A DNA stretch of 64,000 bases, taken from NCBI RefSeq assembly GCF_900074925.1, contig NW_019716274.1, positions 505,706 to 569,705 of the forward strand, in the 5' to 3' direction. Positions 54,799 through 64,000 of the stretch are shown here, piece by piece; position 1 is the stretch's first letter; the number at the start of each line of letters is the position of its first letter. Below the pieces are notes generated by a model. The model searched no databases. It had not been told where the DNA came from and saw only the letters and a list, made by a program, of their open reading frames with translations. The stretch is from Ramularia collo-cygni. Taxonomy: Eukaryota; Ascomycota; Dothideomycetes; Mycosphaerellales; Mycosphaerellaceae. The translations under genes and the position numbers were made by a program.

Positions 54799-56409
54799 AT
54801 GGCCGCTCCAGCCCAACCACCGCATAGATACGTCGAGAACGAGGGCTACATCGACCTCAACTCTACAGCTCCCGCCATGCCCGGTTCCGCCACCGATACC
54901 GCACCTGCAGACGACTTCGACGACGATGAAAACTACGACAGCATCTTCGCCGACTCGGAGGAGGAAGATGAGACTCTCCTCGGTGCCTCCAACCCATCGG
55001 ATTATACCAAAGCATACAACCGCCAACGCAAACTCAACGATAACAACATCCCCGCTGCACAAAAGCCAAAGGCAAATCCTCAATTGAATACCGCTGCAGC
55101 CGTGGACGATCATATCAAATCACTTTCGCGCCACACTGCAAAACTTCGAATCAACGACATGGAGGCTGGCGTCACCAAATCGCATGCTGGGGCGGAAAAG
55201 TCAGATCGTGCGACCACCGAACAGGTCCTTGATCCCCGCACACGAATGATGATGTTGCAGATGTTGAATCGAAACATTGTTAGCGAGATCAATGGCGTGA
55301 TATCGACGGGGAAAGAGGCGAACGTCTACCACGCGGTGACAATTCCTCAGGAAGAGGAGGAGGGCGGGAAAGAGTTGAACAGGGCGATCAAGGTCTACAA
55401 GACGAGTATCCTCGTATTCAAGGATCGAGACAAGTATGTCACTGGTGAACATCGTTTCAGACATGGATACAACAAAAGTAACAACCGCGCCATGGTGAAG
55501 GTGTGGGCGGAGAAGGAGTTTAGAAATCTGAGAAGATTACATGCTGCCGGGATTCCATGTCCCGAACCGGTGTATCTCAAGGCACATGTCTTGGTCATGT
55601 CTTTCTTGGGCAACAGCAAGGGTTATCCGGCGCCGAGACTGCGGGATGTTGAGTTCGAGGCCGAAGAGGCAGCGGCAAGGTGGAGAGAGGTGTATGTGGA
55701 GCTGCTGGGATACATGCGGAGGATGTATCAGGTCTGCAAGCTTGTGCACGCAGATCTCAGCGAGTACAACTTGCTATATTGGAAGGGAAAGTTGATAGTC
55801 ATCGATGTCAGCCAGAGTGTGGAGCCGGACCATCCCAGATCGTTGGAGTTCCTGAGAATGGATGTCAAGAACGTGAGCGACTTTTTCAGGAGAAAGGGAG
55901 TAGAAACGCTTTCGGAGAGAAAGGTTTTTGGATTTGTGAGTCGAGGTGAAGGTGCGGTTGAGGAGGACGGTATGAAGCTTGCGATTGAGAAATTGTTCGA
56001 CGAGGGCGATGATGAGGAGAATACGGAGGTCGACAACGAGGTCTTCCGACAGCAATACATCCCACAGAATCTGGAGCAGGTCTACGATATCGAGAGAGAC
56101 GGCGAGAGGAGAGAAAAGGGCGAGGGTCTGGTCTACGATGGCTTGCTTGCTGAGGAGAAGAAGAAGGACGAAGAGGGTGCAGACGCCGACGACGATGACT
56201 CTGATAGTCAAGATGGCTCTTCTTCCGGGGAAGGCTCACATCAAGATTGGGAGACTGGACCTCCGAGAGGGAGACGATTCGAGGACAAGGATGCCAAGAA
56301 GGAGCACAAGAAGGCCGTCAAAGAGGCAAAACGGGAATCGCGGAAGGAAAAGATGCCGAAGCATGTCAAGAAAAAGCTGGTTGGACAGGGCAGTCGAGGG
56401 AAGAAGTGA
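54799..56409 (+). CDS. RIO1: Atypical Ser/Thr protein kinase Rio1
   Basis: ATPase/kinase for the last cytoplasmic steps of 40S ribosome maturation (20S to 18S rRNA cleavage) and cell-cycle progression. 536-aa single exon. The RIO domain covers about 150-370: VLDPRTRMMMLQMLNRNIVS, P-loop-like ISTGKEANVYHA, the ATP-binding Lys in AIKVYKTSILVFKDRDKYV, catalytic Asp in LVHADLSEYNLLYW, and the metal-binding Asp in IDVSQSVEPDHP. The N terminus is acidic, and the C terminus has acidic runs followed by a Lys/Arg-rich tail, as in Rio1 rather than Rio2, which has a winged helix. Full length. Confidence 0.95.
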   Translation: MAAPAQPPHRYVENEGYIDLNSTAPAMPGSATDTAPADDFDDDENYDSIFADSEEEDETLLGASNPSDYTKAYNRQRKLNDNNIPAAQKPKANPQLNTAAAVDDHIKSLSRHTAKLRINDMEAGVTKSHAGAEKSDRATTEQVLDPRTRMMMLQMLNRNIVSEINGVISTGKEANVYHAVTIPQEEEEGGKELNRAIKVYKTSILVFKDRDKYVTGEHRFRHGYNKSNNRAMVKVWAEKEFRNLRRLHAAGIPCPEPVYLKAHVLVMSFLGNSKGYPAPRLRDVEFEAEEAAARWREVYVELLGYMRRMYQVCKLVHADLSEYNLLYWKGKLIVIDVSQSVEPDHPRSLEFLRMDVKNVSDFFRRKGVETLSERKVFGFVSRGEGAVEEDGMKLAIEKLFDEGDDEENTEVDNEVFRQQYIPQNLEQVYDIERDGERREKGEGLVYDGLLAEEKKKDEEGADADDDDSDSQDGSSSGEGSHQDWETGPPRGRRFEDKDAKKEHKKAVKEAKRESRKEKMPKHVKKKLVGQGSRGKK

Positions 56410-57910
56410 TGAGCGGAGAACCGGTACAGTGGTAAACCGTCCTATGGTAAAGACGGAAATGCTTTTCAACGCTATCACGTGTGCGACGGACGTAGATGGG
56501 AACGGTACGAATAAATGATCAGATCACGGTCGACAAAACGAATCATGAAGAGGGTGTTGCAAATTCTAAGCTAACAACGCTACTGCCGGCGAAGGTCTTG
56601 GACTGCCACAATCGCATGTTTGCGGACAGAAAGAGTACTGCCAAGACGTATCCGGACATGAGGAGACGGAGCGGGACCGGAGCTTTGTAACTCATACTAC
56701 CTCCGTTCACAGTGTCACTACTTCCAAGGTTCTCTGCAGGGCCTGTTTAATCGTCCCCTCACTACTAACGCAGTAACCCATGTACCTGCTTTCACACGCA
56801 CCGCCACCACTAGTCTGCATTCATCCGCCTGCCGATGCACGTCAGCTCGATCGCAACCACACGGAGATCCTCTTCGCCATCGTCCTCCATCTTGCATGTC
56901 TGATTCATGATGAATCCGACAATACCAGGACTATGACACCAAGCTGCTGGCCGACATCTCCAATCCTCGATCGCGAATGCACTTTCCGAACACAGCCACG
57001 CTACCCAAAGTCACTTAATAGCAGTCCGTCGAAAGTATGACAATAACCTAGCATGGCACGTGCCGATGAAGTGGAGATGGTACACCGTACCGCAAAGTGA
57101 GGTCCACTCAGGGCAAAATTTCATTTATGCGAGGAACAGAGATACCTACAGAGATGGCTCTTGTGGACCAAATGTTCAGAGGACCCACCACAGCGGCTGA
57201 GAAGAGCAACGCAGAAGCTCGTTGATGCCCTGCAGTGGGGAATATTCCGTCATCGAGCTTGAAGAAAAACCGCGGCTTGAAAGTCTCGGCGGCTTGGACG
57301 CAGGAGGTGCTCTGTTGTACCTCGAGATGTATACCAAGCAATCGAGTGGCGAAGAGGAATCCACCCGCTAAATGACCACAGACGTGTAGGTCATGATGAA
57401 CCTCACCTCAATATTGATCCTACAAGCCAAGCGGTCTCACCACGCAAAAGTTGTACGTACCTCCAAACTGACCGCCACCCCATCATCCTGAAGCCCGACG
57501 TCGAGGGCCTGGCTTCGCTTAGAGGCGATCGTCTGAAAACTTCCTAATATGGTAGGTCACCCACCTCACCCTTTCCCCAGAGAAAAGCCAAGGTTCAGAA
57601 CTAGTAGTATGATCTGCAGTGGGGAAACCGTGAAGGGTGAAGTCTACTGATTTGGATGCTCTAGGCTGAGACAGTGGACAAATCAAGAGCCTCTGAATGG
57701 CGAATCCCATGCGCCACGACAGATCTCTTCTCCTCTGAGTATGTTGACAGGCCGTGCGCCTGAACAGACTTTTTGTCGTCGCATAGCATGCATCTCCAAA
57801 TGTTGGCTGGACTGCTCGGTAGTTGCGGCTTCTCGATTAAGTATATAGTATACCCCTTCTCGAGGCTCTCTTTTCGCTCCCACCACTGATCCTTCCGCCA
57901 AAAAATCATC
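56410..57910. other. Intergenic, peroxidase promoter side
   Basis: 1.5 kb downstream of RIO1 and upstream of the peroxidase. No coding frame with a domain. The final 70 bp hold a TATA-like box and a pyrimidine-rich leader. Confidence 0.5.
57841..57853 (+). promoter_or_regulatory. TATA-like box of the peroxidase gene
   Basis: GTATATAGTATAC lies about 60-70 bp before the start codon and is followed by a pyrimidine-rich stretch (CCCCTTCTC, CTCTCTTTTCGCTCCC). TATA plus CT-rich leader is typical of strongly regulated fungal genes. Confidence 0.5.
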
Positions 57911-59434
57911 ATGAAGGTCTCCTCAGCCCCTGCCCTGATGGGCGCATTTGCCTCCCTGGCAGCTGCCTTCCCGGCAGCAGTGTTCGAGATGGTCAACAAC
58001 CCAGAGATCGCTGCTCGCGCTGCCGAGATGGCTGGCAAACCCGATGCTGCCGACGCTCAGAAGACTTTCGAGCCCGTTCCAATGTGGAGTGAAGAACAAT
58101 TCATCGATGTATCCGAGGGCAGCGGCCATGAATACATTGCTCCCGACTTCAGCAAAGGCGATCTTCGTGGATTGTGCCCAGGCCTGTAAGAATGATGGTG
58201 ATTGATCACGCAACAATGCAGTACTAATCCCTGTGCAGCAACGCCATGGCTAACCACGGCTTCCTCCCCCGTAACGGATATGCCACGATTTCTCAATTCG
58301 TCGACGCCACCACCAAGACTGTAGGAATGGGTTCGATTCTCGCAGTCTTCCTTGCCGTCCTCGGAGCCTCGATTGATGGCGATGGTACTTCTTGGTCCAT
58401 TGGTGGCACGCCAGGACCAGGAATCGGTGGCCCACTTGCCAAGTTCGGCAACGGCATCAGCGGTTCGCACAACAAGTACGACAGCGATGGCTCGCCTACC
58501 CGTGGCGATCTGTACCAGTACGGTAACAGCTTCAAGCTCGTTCAGAGCCAGTGGGATGAGCTTATCGCGATGACTCCAAGTGGCAAGGTCACGCTCCAGG
58601 ACTTGTCGGACTTCCGCTCGAAGCGATTCGACGAGCAGGTCGCGAACAACCCGTATGCACCTCTCCGCCATGGATGATCAATGTTGGCCGTCCACTGACT
58701 TATCAACAGATACTTCTTCTTGGGACCCTTCACTGGTGTGCTCGTCACACCCGCTGCCTACACTTTCATTTTCCGTTTCATGGCCAACCACACCCAGGAG
58801 AACCCATACGGTGAACTCACCCACGAGACTCNTGCTACGTGGTTCGGAATGACCAACAACAACGGCGTCTACACCCACCAGCCTGGGTAAGCCTACATCA
58901 CAGACCTCAAAGACTTCAGCAGTCGCTAATCCTCTTACAGTTCGGAGAAGTTCCCACAGAACTGGTACAGACGTGCTTTCGCCTACCCATACGATACCCC
59001 TTACTTCTTCGGAGACGCTGGCAACATGATTGCTCAACACCCCAAGTTCGCCAGCATCGGAGGGTAAGTTACCACATCACTCCACCTCACCTGAAATCCA
59101 CACTGACACAGACATTAGCAACACCGGCAAGGTCAACACCTTCACTGGCATCAACGTCGAGGACTTCACCGGAGGTATCATGAACGGCAAGACCCTCCTG
59201 GAAGGAAACAACCTCGCCTGTCTTGGATTCCAATTCGCCGCTCAGGCCAAGCCTGACCTTCTCAACGTCCTGAACCCCCTCACCAACGCCCTGGCTCCTC
59301 TGACCGATTCTCTGAGCGGTTTGATGAGTTCGTTGAGCTGTCCTCAGCTGAAGGCTCTCGACAAGGCGCAGTTGGAAATGTTCCCGGGTTACAGAGAGTC
59401 GTTCCCGGGTTACGATGCCTCGAACGTGTATTAA
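57911..59434 (+). CDS. Secreted heme-thiolate peroxidase (peroxygenase/chloroperoxidase family)
   Basis: Peroxidase_2 family enzyme that uses a Cys-ligated heme and H2O2 to oxidise or halogenate substrates. Five exons (57911-58185, 58239-58652, 58710-58886, 58941-59063, 59119-59434) sum to 434 aa. A signal peptide (MKVSSAPALMGAFASLAAAF) predicts secretion. The heme ligand is Cys89 in RGLCPGLNAMANHGFLPRNG; the family's PCP reads LCP here. The distal site reads SHNKYDSDGSPTRGD (168-182), where many relatives have an E-G/H-D type motif, so Asp173 stands where an acid-base Glu is expected. The intron after exon 1 cuts the Leu codon right behind the heme Cys. The C terminus is Leu/Ser-rich and ends FPGYDASNVY. 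One N at 58832. Substrate unknown. Confidence 0.88.
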
Positions 59435-59916
59435 GTGCATGTAAGTTGGTTCATGTGTGATGCATAACCTACTTGAGCATCCGAGAAAAATTCTTGTATT
59501 TAAATTTTTTGTTATGGATGATACTTATGAAATTATGAGATTTTGAGGATTGTCTATAGATCTCGAGCTCGACATTATTCCTGACAAGATTGTTCTGCCA
59601 GGCCTAGGTGTAACTGAAACTGTGATAAAATGAAGGTCTGAATCCTCCTTATCATCCTCCAAGCCACTTTGTCAGGAAAATTGACGGCGTCTTACTCGCG
59701 GTTCATCACGATCGACAAATATCCACACGCCATCAATACCACAAAGTTTGATTAAAGAAACTTGGCATCGATTCAACGTCGTCCACCACGTTCGCTTCGA
59801 GAAACCTTGGTGCCTGGTCGCGCGCGGCTAAAAGTTTCTCCCTCTACACATTTCACATCACATCAAATTCTGAACCAAATTTCACCCATGCACGTCAAAA
59901 GGTCAAAAAAAAAACA
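59435..59916. other. Intergenic, no gene seen
   Basis: 482 bp. AT-rich first part (peroxidase 3' untranslated sequence), then CA-rich leader ending in a run of nine A just before the next start codon. Confidence 0.5.
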
Positions 59917-61155
59917 ATGCCAGTCACCTTCTTCACCCTGCCACAAAATGTGCGAGAAAAGGTATATGAGTATGTATGGTGTGGCAATTTGGCGCATATT
60001 GTAGAGCCGGATATCAAGAAGTCTTTGGGACGAGAAGGAGTTAGATTTCCAGAGGATATTGAGGCGAGATATCCACCGCCAGAAGACGAAGATGAAGATG
60101 AAGAGGAAGAGGACGAGGAAGAGGAGTCCAGAGATGGAAATTCCGCCGACGAGGAAGAGGACGAGGAAGAAGATGAAGACTGGCAAAACGAAGCCAACAG
60201 CAGCACTCCAAACAAATCAATCACAGACCCCGCCGCCAAAGATATCTCGTCCGAAACCTCCAACAAACCCAACGACTCCGAAGAACAATCATCTCTCGAA
60301 GCTGAAGCAAGCGGACAACGCTACAAACTCCAATCCCTGCAACCCCTCAACACATCCCTCCTAAAAACCTCCCGTAACCTCAACATCGAAGCCCTGCCCA
60401 TCTTCTACAGCACGACGACTTTCCTCTTCGATGCCACGGGCTCCACTGTCCTGAATTTCCTACGTAATCTTCCGGATCGCGCTAGGAATTCTATCGCGCA
60501 AATCACATTGACGAGCGCTACCATGCTCATGGACGATGGCGATGATGAAGAAGAAGAAGAAGCATTTTCTGGAAATGTCTGGACGGGGTCTATGAAATTT
60601 CCTAAAACTACAGATCCACCGATGATGATTACATCCATGGGAGCTTTCCTATCCTCAAAACTCCCAGCGTTGGAAATTATATCCTTTTATTTCCCCTTCG
60701 GAGGTGGAGAAGATGGATATCCTACATGGGCTCCCACAGAACTCTTAATACTCCTCTGGCATCGCAAAATCTCCCTTTTAAATTTCATCTTCTTGGGAAA
60801 ACATGTAGNTGCTACCTTGAGGGAATCTTCGGGAAGTGAGGAGTGCTATGAGATTTTAATGGGGGATTGGGGAGAAGATGCGGAAATTAATCTTGGGGAA
60901 CATATCTTTGAGTTGAAGAATCCGGCGCCGGAGGAGGAGGAGGAGGGAGAGGTTTCGGAGGAGGAGTTTAGGGAGAGGTGTCGGGTTTATTTTGCTGCGA
61001 GGGATGAGTTTGCCAAGGAGATTGATCGGGGTGATGAGGGGTTGATTTGGGAGTGGGGTGATCGGAGGGTTGAGATGGGAGGGGATGGGAATGTGCAGGC
61101 GGTCGTGTCGATGTGGATGACGGCTGAGGGGGAGGAGCACGTTGAAGGATCATGA
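59917..61155 (+). CDS. 2EXR/F-box-like fungal protein with acidic insert
   Basis: 412-aa single exon starting MPVTFFTLPQNVREKVYEYV, the LPxxxRxxIY-type opening of the fungal F-box-like/2EXR families. A strongly acidic insert (Asp/Glu runs at about 55-92) interrupts the usual domain. The second family block is LNTSLLKTSRNLNIEALPIF with YSTTTFLFD, and later parts include a second Glu run. Codons in the C-terminal 100 residues are simple GAG/GGG-rich. One N near 60809. Role unknown; related in type to the gene at 36114-37055 but not a close copy. Confidence 0.72.
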   Translation: MPVTFFTLPQNVREKVYEYVWCGNLAHIVEPDIKKSLGREGVRFPEDIEARYPPPEDEDEDEEEEDEEEESRDGNSADEEEDEEEDEDWQNEANSSTPNKSITDPAAKDISSETSNKPNDSEEQSSLEAEASGQRYKLQSLQPLNTSLLKTSRNLNIEALPIFYSTTTFLFDATGSTVLNFLRNLPDRARNSIAQITLTSATMLMDDGDDEEEEEAFSGNVWTGSMKFPKTTDPPMMITSMGAFLSSKLPALEIISFYFPFGGGEDGYPTWAPTELLILLWHRKISLLNFIFLGKHVXATLRESSGSEECYEILMGDWGEDAEINLGEHIFELKNPAPEEEEEGEVSEEEFRERCRVYFAARDEFAKEIDRGDEGLIWEWGDRRVEMGGDGNVQAVVSMWMTAEGEEHVEGS

Positions 61156-61210
61156 ACAATGGTGGAAGGGGCATGAAGAATGCGTGTGGATTACAAGACT
61201 GGTATTGATA

Positions 61211-62773
61211 TCATCCCAAGAACCGCCTGATTTCTCCTCCAACACCCTCCAGATCTAGCAGGAAGGTATCATGTCCAAACAGACTGCGATCCTCACCCAG
61301 CTCGACATGAGTAACGCTTCGATTGCCTACCCTTCTCAGCGTCTCGGCAATCTCGCGTTGTTGCCAAGCAGGGAACAAAATATCAGAAGCAACGCCCAGT
61401 ACGAGTGTAGGCGTATCCCTCAACGGCGCAAGGCCCTTGATCAGATCTTCAGGAGGACCTGAAGAGACTGTTTGATTTGCTTCCCCAGCCATGAGGTCCG
61501 CCGAAGACTCGGTCTCCTCGTACGGCTGATCCGGAATGGACAAAGTACACCGATCTTCTTTTGCTTGCTCCAAGAAGGACCCCTGCAACTTGTCGGCGTT
61601 TGCTTGTCGGCGATTGGCGGTGGCATCTTGCAGCTCCTTACCCAGGTCGAACAAATCCATTGCTTTGCTCACATACAGCAAGCTGTTTGCATCGTATTCC
61701 AAACACCACTTCTCCCCCGCGTGGTCCAGATAGGTTTCGATGAGGAAATCCGGGCAGAGGGCAGGCGGTTTACTCGCATCTGCACGTTGACGCCCGAAAC
61801 GATTCTCCCATTCCGGTCCCGAGCGATATGTGATGGTCGCAATCTGACGTGCAAGCTTCATGCCCGTGTGTGGTGGAATACTGGTGTAGTAATTGCCTCT
61901 GGTCTTTGCCCAATTGGGATCGTTCATGAGAACTTGACGCTGTGTATGTCGCATCGCAATGCTATAAGGATGACTTCGTGCACACCCGGAGACGGAGACG
62001 ATTCGTGCTACTCTTTCCGTGTCCATTATACCTGCCGCTAGCGATTGCATGCCTCCCATACTGCAGCCCACGCTGGCATACAGTTTTTGAATGCCCATCT
62101 CGTCTAGCAATCGGAATTGAGCGCGTACCATGTCCTGCATGGTAAGAACGGGAAAGCTGGTGCCATAATGCTTCCCACCCAAGGGATCGATACTGCTTGG
62201 TCCCGTGCTTCCATAGCATCCTCCTAGTACGTTTGTACATATGACAAAGTATTTGTCCGTATCCAATGGTGCTCCGGGTCCAATGAACTTTTCCCACCAT
62301 CCTGGTTTGGAGTTGGTCTCGGTGCTGTGAGCATGACTGCTGGCACTCAATCCCGTGTGTAGAAGGATGGCGTTGCTCTTGTCTGTATTTAATGTCCCCC
62401 ACGCTTCCCATGCGATGTCAAATTCGGGCAAAATCCCACCCCAATCGAGCAGCATTGGCTCTGCAGAATGAAAGGTCTCATGTTTGCCGGTGGTGTAGGA
62501 AGGTTCGGGTCCTGAGAGCGATCGTTTGCTGGCGAGCTTTCGAGTCCGGTCTTCGGCACTATCGAGACATGGGAAGGAGAGCTGGGGATTGGAAATGGAT
62601 CGACCAGCTGGGAGGTCGTCTTTGATGGGTTGCGCTGCGAATGCTTGGGCGGGTTTGGGTGTTTCCTGGTGGATGGATCGACGGACGTTGACACTGACTT
62701 TATGGGGCTTCTGGGCTCTGGAGACTTTAGCAGCTACTCTTGACACACTACGGATTGTTCTCGGGGCGCTCAT
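61211..62773 (-). CDS. MetX-family serine/homoserine O-acyltransferase, probably mitochondrial
   Basis: Alpha/beta-hydrolase acyltransferase that activates serine or homoserine for sulfur assimilation. 520-aa single exon. The basic N terminus (MSAPRTIRSVSRVAAKVSRA) looks like a mitochondrial presequence. Expected catalytic triad: Ser238 in VGCSMGGMQ, Asp464 in GVASDILFP, His501 in FGHDTF. The segment NVLGGCYGSTGPSSIDPLGG and the mitochondrial start match the fungal CysA/Cys2 serine O-acyltransferase subgroup better than Met2 homoserine acetyltransferase, which usually has an LG(S/N)PYGS-type block and no presequence. An acidic insert of about 50 residues precedes the Asp motif. Product then feeds cysteine synthase. 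Subgroup choice is from memory of family patterns. Confidence 0.82.
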   Translation of the reverse strand: MSAPRTIRSVSRVAAKVSRAQKPHKVSVNVRRSIHQETPKPAQAFAAQPIKDDLPAGRSISNPQLSFPCLDSAEDRTRKLASKRSLSGPEPSYTTGKHETFHSAEPMLLDWGGILPEFDIAWEAWGTLNTDKSNAILLHTGLSASSHAHSTETNSKPGWWEKFIGPGAPLDTDKYFVICTNVLGGCYGSTGPSSIDPLGGKHYGTSFPVLTMQDMVRAQFRLLDEMGIQKLYASVGCSMGGMQSLAAGIMDTERVARIVSVSGCARSHPYSIAMRHTQRQVLMNDPNWAKTRGNYYTSIPPHTGMKLARQIATITYRSGPEWENRFGRQRADASKPPALCPDFLIETYLDHAGEKWCLEYDANSLLYVSKAMDLFDLGKELQDATANRRQANADKLQGSFLEQAKEDRCTLSIPDQPYEETESSADLMAGEANQTVSSGPPEDLIKGLAPLRDTPTLVLGVASDILFPAWQQREIAETLRRVGNRSVTHVELGEDRSLFGHDTFLLDLEGVGGEIRRFLG

Positions 62774-63335
62774 TGTGCTCGAGAGGTTGTAGGTCAGACT
62801 TGGACGTCCAAACGCGAATGAAGACGAGACGGGTCGCCGATGACGGGAGCACGATTACTAAGGTAACTTCCATGCCGGCAGATTTATCAGCACTCTCGAC
62901 CTCTTGCCTCGTCCTCTGCTCTACTACCTAACGTACCACAATGGCATCTCGAGCCAGCAATTAGAGTGAACTAAACCTGCAGCCATGCTGATGCATTAAA
63001 AGACTGCCCAAGATGACTGGAGCAATCCCGCTCCCAAAGGACATGGAGAGCTTTATTTACTGCTACAAACAAAACATCGCCTCATTACATCTGCTCGGAT
63101 TCATCCATCTAGCCGCTGATGAGCAAACCTCGAGAGTCAATTGTCCTCTGTATTTGTTCAACAGCGAGGCTATAAGTAGGGGTTCCATTTCCCCCTTCTT
63201 TCCCTCTCCATCTCCTCAAGAACCGTGGACAACTCCACAACTTCCTCCCTTTGTGCCTTGCAATCAAGCGTTCACCTCTCCTTCCCAATCACGAACTTCT
63301 CCCCAATCCAACCCTCCCTCAACCCCCTCCCAGCA
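62774..63335. other. Bidirectional promoter interval
   Basis: 562 bp between the acyltransferase and the divergent orphan gene. The last 150 bp are strongly pyrimidine-rich. The next gene's frame is open through part of it, but without an ATG. Confidence 0.5.
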
Positions 63336-63890
63336 ATGTCCGACTCGGAAAGCGACCTCTGCCACCACAGCCATCGACGCAGAAGAGCACCCCTCATCGC
63401 ATTCTACGGTCCAATAGGAGGAGGAAATACATACCCAGCCAACAGACCCGCCACCACCTACCAAAGCTACAGCAGCGACCCACCCTACGACCACCTCCCA
63501 GACTATCCCCGAGTCCGTCTCGCCGAAAGGAGAAGCACATCGCCCCCTCCTCCTCCTCATCCTTCACGAAGATATTCCTGGATGACAGAAACCATGGAAC
63601 GTCTCTCCGCAGAAATCAAAACCTGCGGCTTCGAACCCCGGAAACTTACCAAGACGGAAGAGAAAATTTCTACTGCTGATGGGAAGCGGTGCAAGGAAGA
63701 TCATCGAGTGAAAATCGAGGGTATGAATGCCAAGATGACCAAATTGGAGGATGCTATGAAGAGTGTGCAGGATACTTTGCAGAGTTGCTTGTTGAGATTG
63801 AGGAGAGGGGAGGATGTAGTGGCCATCACGAGAGAGTGGCGGGAGTTGCAAGAGCCCGTGTGGAGACAGAGGAGATTTTTGGAGTACTGA
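63336..63890 (+). CDS. Small coiled-coil orphan protein
   Basis: 184 aa from the ATG at 63336 (MSDSESDLCHHSHRRRRAP). N-terminal 85 residues are disordered, rich in Pro, Ser, Tyr and His (PPPPPHPSRRYSWM). The C-terminal half is a predicted coiled coil: KTEEKIS, VKIEGMNAKMTKLEDAMKSV and QDTLQSCLLRLRRGEDVV, ending REWRELQEPVWRQRRFLEY. No known domain. The remaining 110 bp of the window hold nothing recognisable. Confidence 0.6.
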   Translation: MSDSESDLCHHSHRRRRAPLIAFYGPIGGGNTYPANRPATTYQSYSSDPPYDHLPDYPRVRLAERRSTSPPPPPHPSRRYSWMTETMERLSAEIKTCGFEPRKLTKTEEKISTADGKRCKEDHRVKIEGMNAKMTKLEDAMKSVQDTLQSCLLRLRRGEDVVAITREWRELQEPVWRQRRFLEY

Positions 63891-64000
63891 TCGCTACTTG
63901 TATATTTCTTGACAAAAGTCTTGATTAATTTCAAGGGATCGAAATAGCAGAAGTGTCAGGCTTGCATTTTGCCACATACATCATATCTACATCTCTAATG

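Noticed and set aside
57911..62773. Secondary-metabolite cluster around the peroxidase
   Set aside because: No polyketide synthase, peptide synthetase, terpene cyclase or P450 is nearby; neighbours are Rio1, an F-box-like gene and amino-acid metabolism.

Overview
This window is nuclear DNA of a filamentous ascomycete (Pezizomycotina). Genes are separate transcription units on both strands, split by short (about 50-140 bp) GT-AG introns, and include fungus-specific families: a velvet regulator, Zn2Cys6 factors, Mug157/GH125, Clr2 and 2EXR/F-box-like proteins. The gene set and compact introns suit a Dothideomycete, but I cannot fix the order or species. Isolated single N bases are scattered through genes and spacers. 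I see no rRNA or tRNA genes, no intact transposon and no CRISPR array.

Layout. 0.2-1.7 kb: velvet factor of VosA type (minus), then about 5.2 kb with no convincing gene. 7-7.8 kb: beta-carbonic anhydrase. 9-13.8 kb: two Zn2Cys6 regulators in tandem, the first short or truncated, the second full length with 13 exons including two 6-nt microexons. 15.3-22.9 kb: housekeeping block of mitoribosomal mL46, ribosome-assembly factor Esf2, GH125 mannosidase, an arrestin-like protein and a PPIL3-type cyclophilin. 23.7-25.7 kb: an unusual multi-zinc-motif protein with a 14-nt microexon. 26.6-30.7 kb: two divergent genes sharing a His-rich domain (allergen-like). 31.5-33.2 kb: two small orphan proteins. 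33.8-37 kb: Pus1 pseudouridine synthase and an F-box-like protein.

37.9-51 kb is rich in nuclear genes: TFIIE-alpha, the SHREC subunit Clr2 divergent from a SNF2-PHD remodeler, and a YEATS/Yaf9 protein; the succinate-fumarate carrier and dihydrofolate reductase lie among them. 49.1-52.5 kb holds three small orphan genes related to the one at 31.5 kb or to each other. 52.9-63.9 kb: a mitochondrial orphan protein, Rio1 kinase, a secreted heme-thiolate peroxidase, a second 2EXR/F-box-like protein, a serine/homoserine O-acyltransferase of the MetX family and a coiled-coil orphan.

Most genes are conserved housekeeping functions, not a pathway cluster. The least ordinary parts are the zinc-motif gene at 23.7 kb, the microexons that complete zinc clusters, the orphan paralog family, and the divergent pair at 26.6-30.7 kb. 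Gene models with introns were assembled by hand from splice sites and frame; each exon set reported as frame-consistent sums to a multiple of three.
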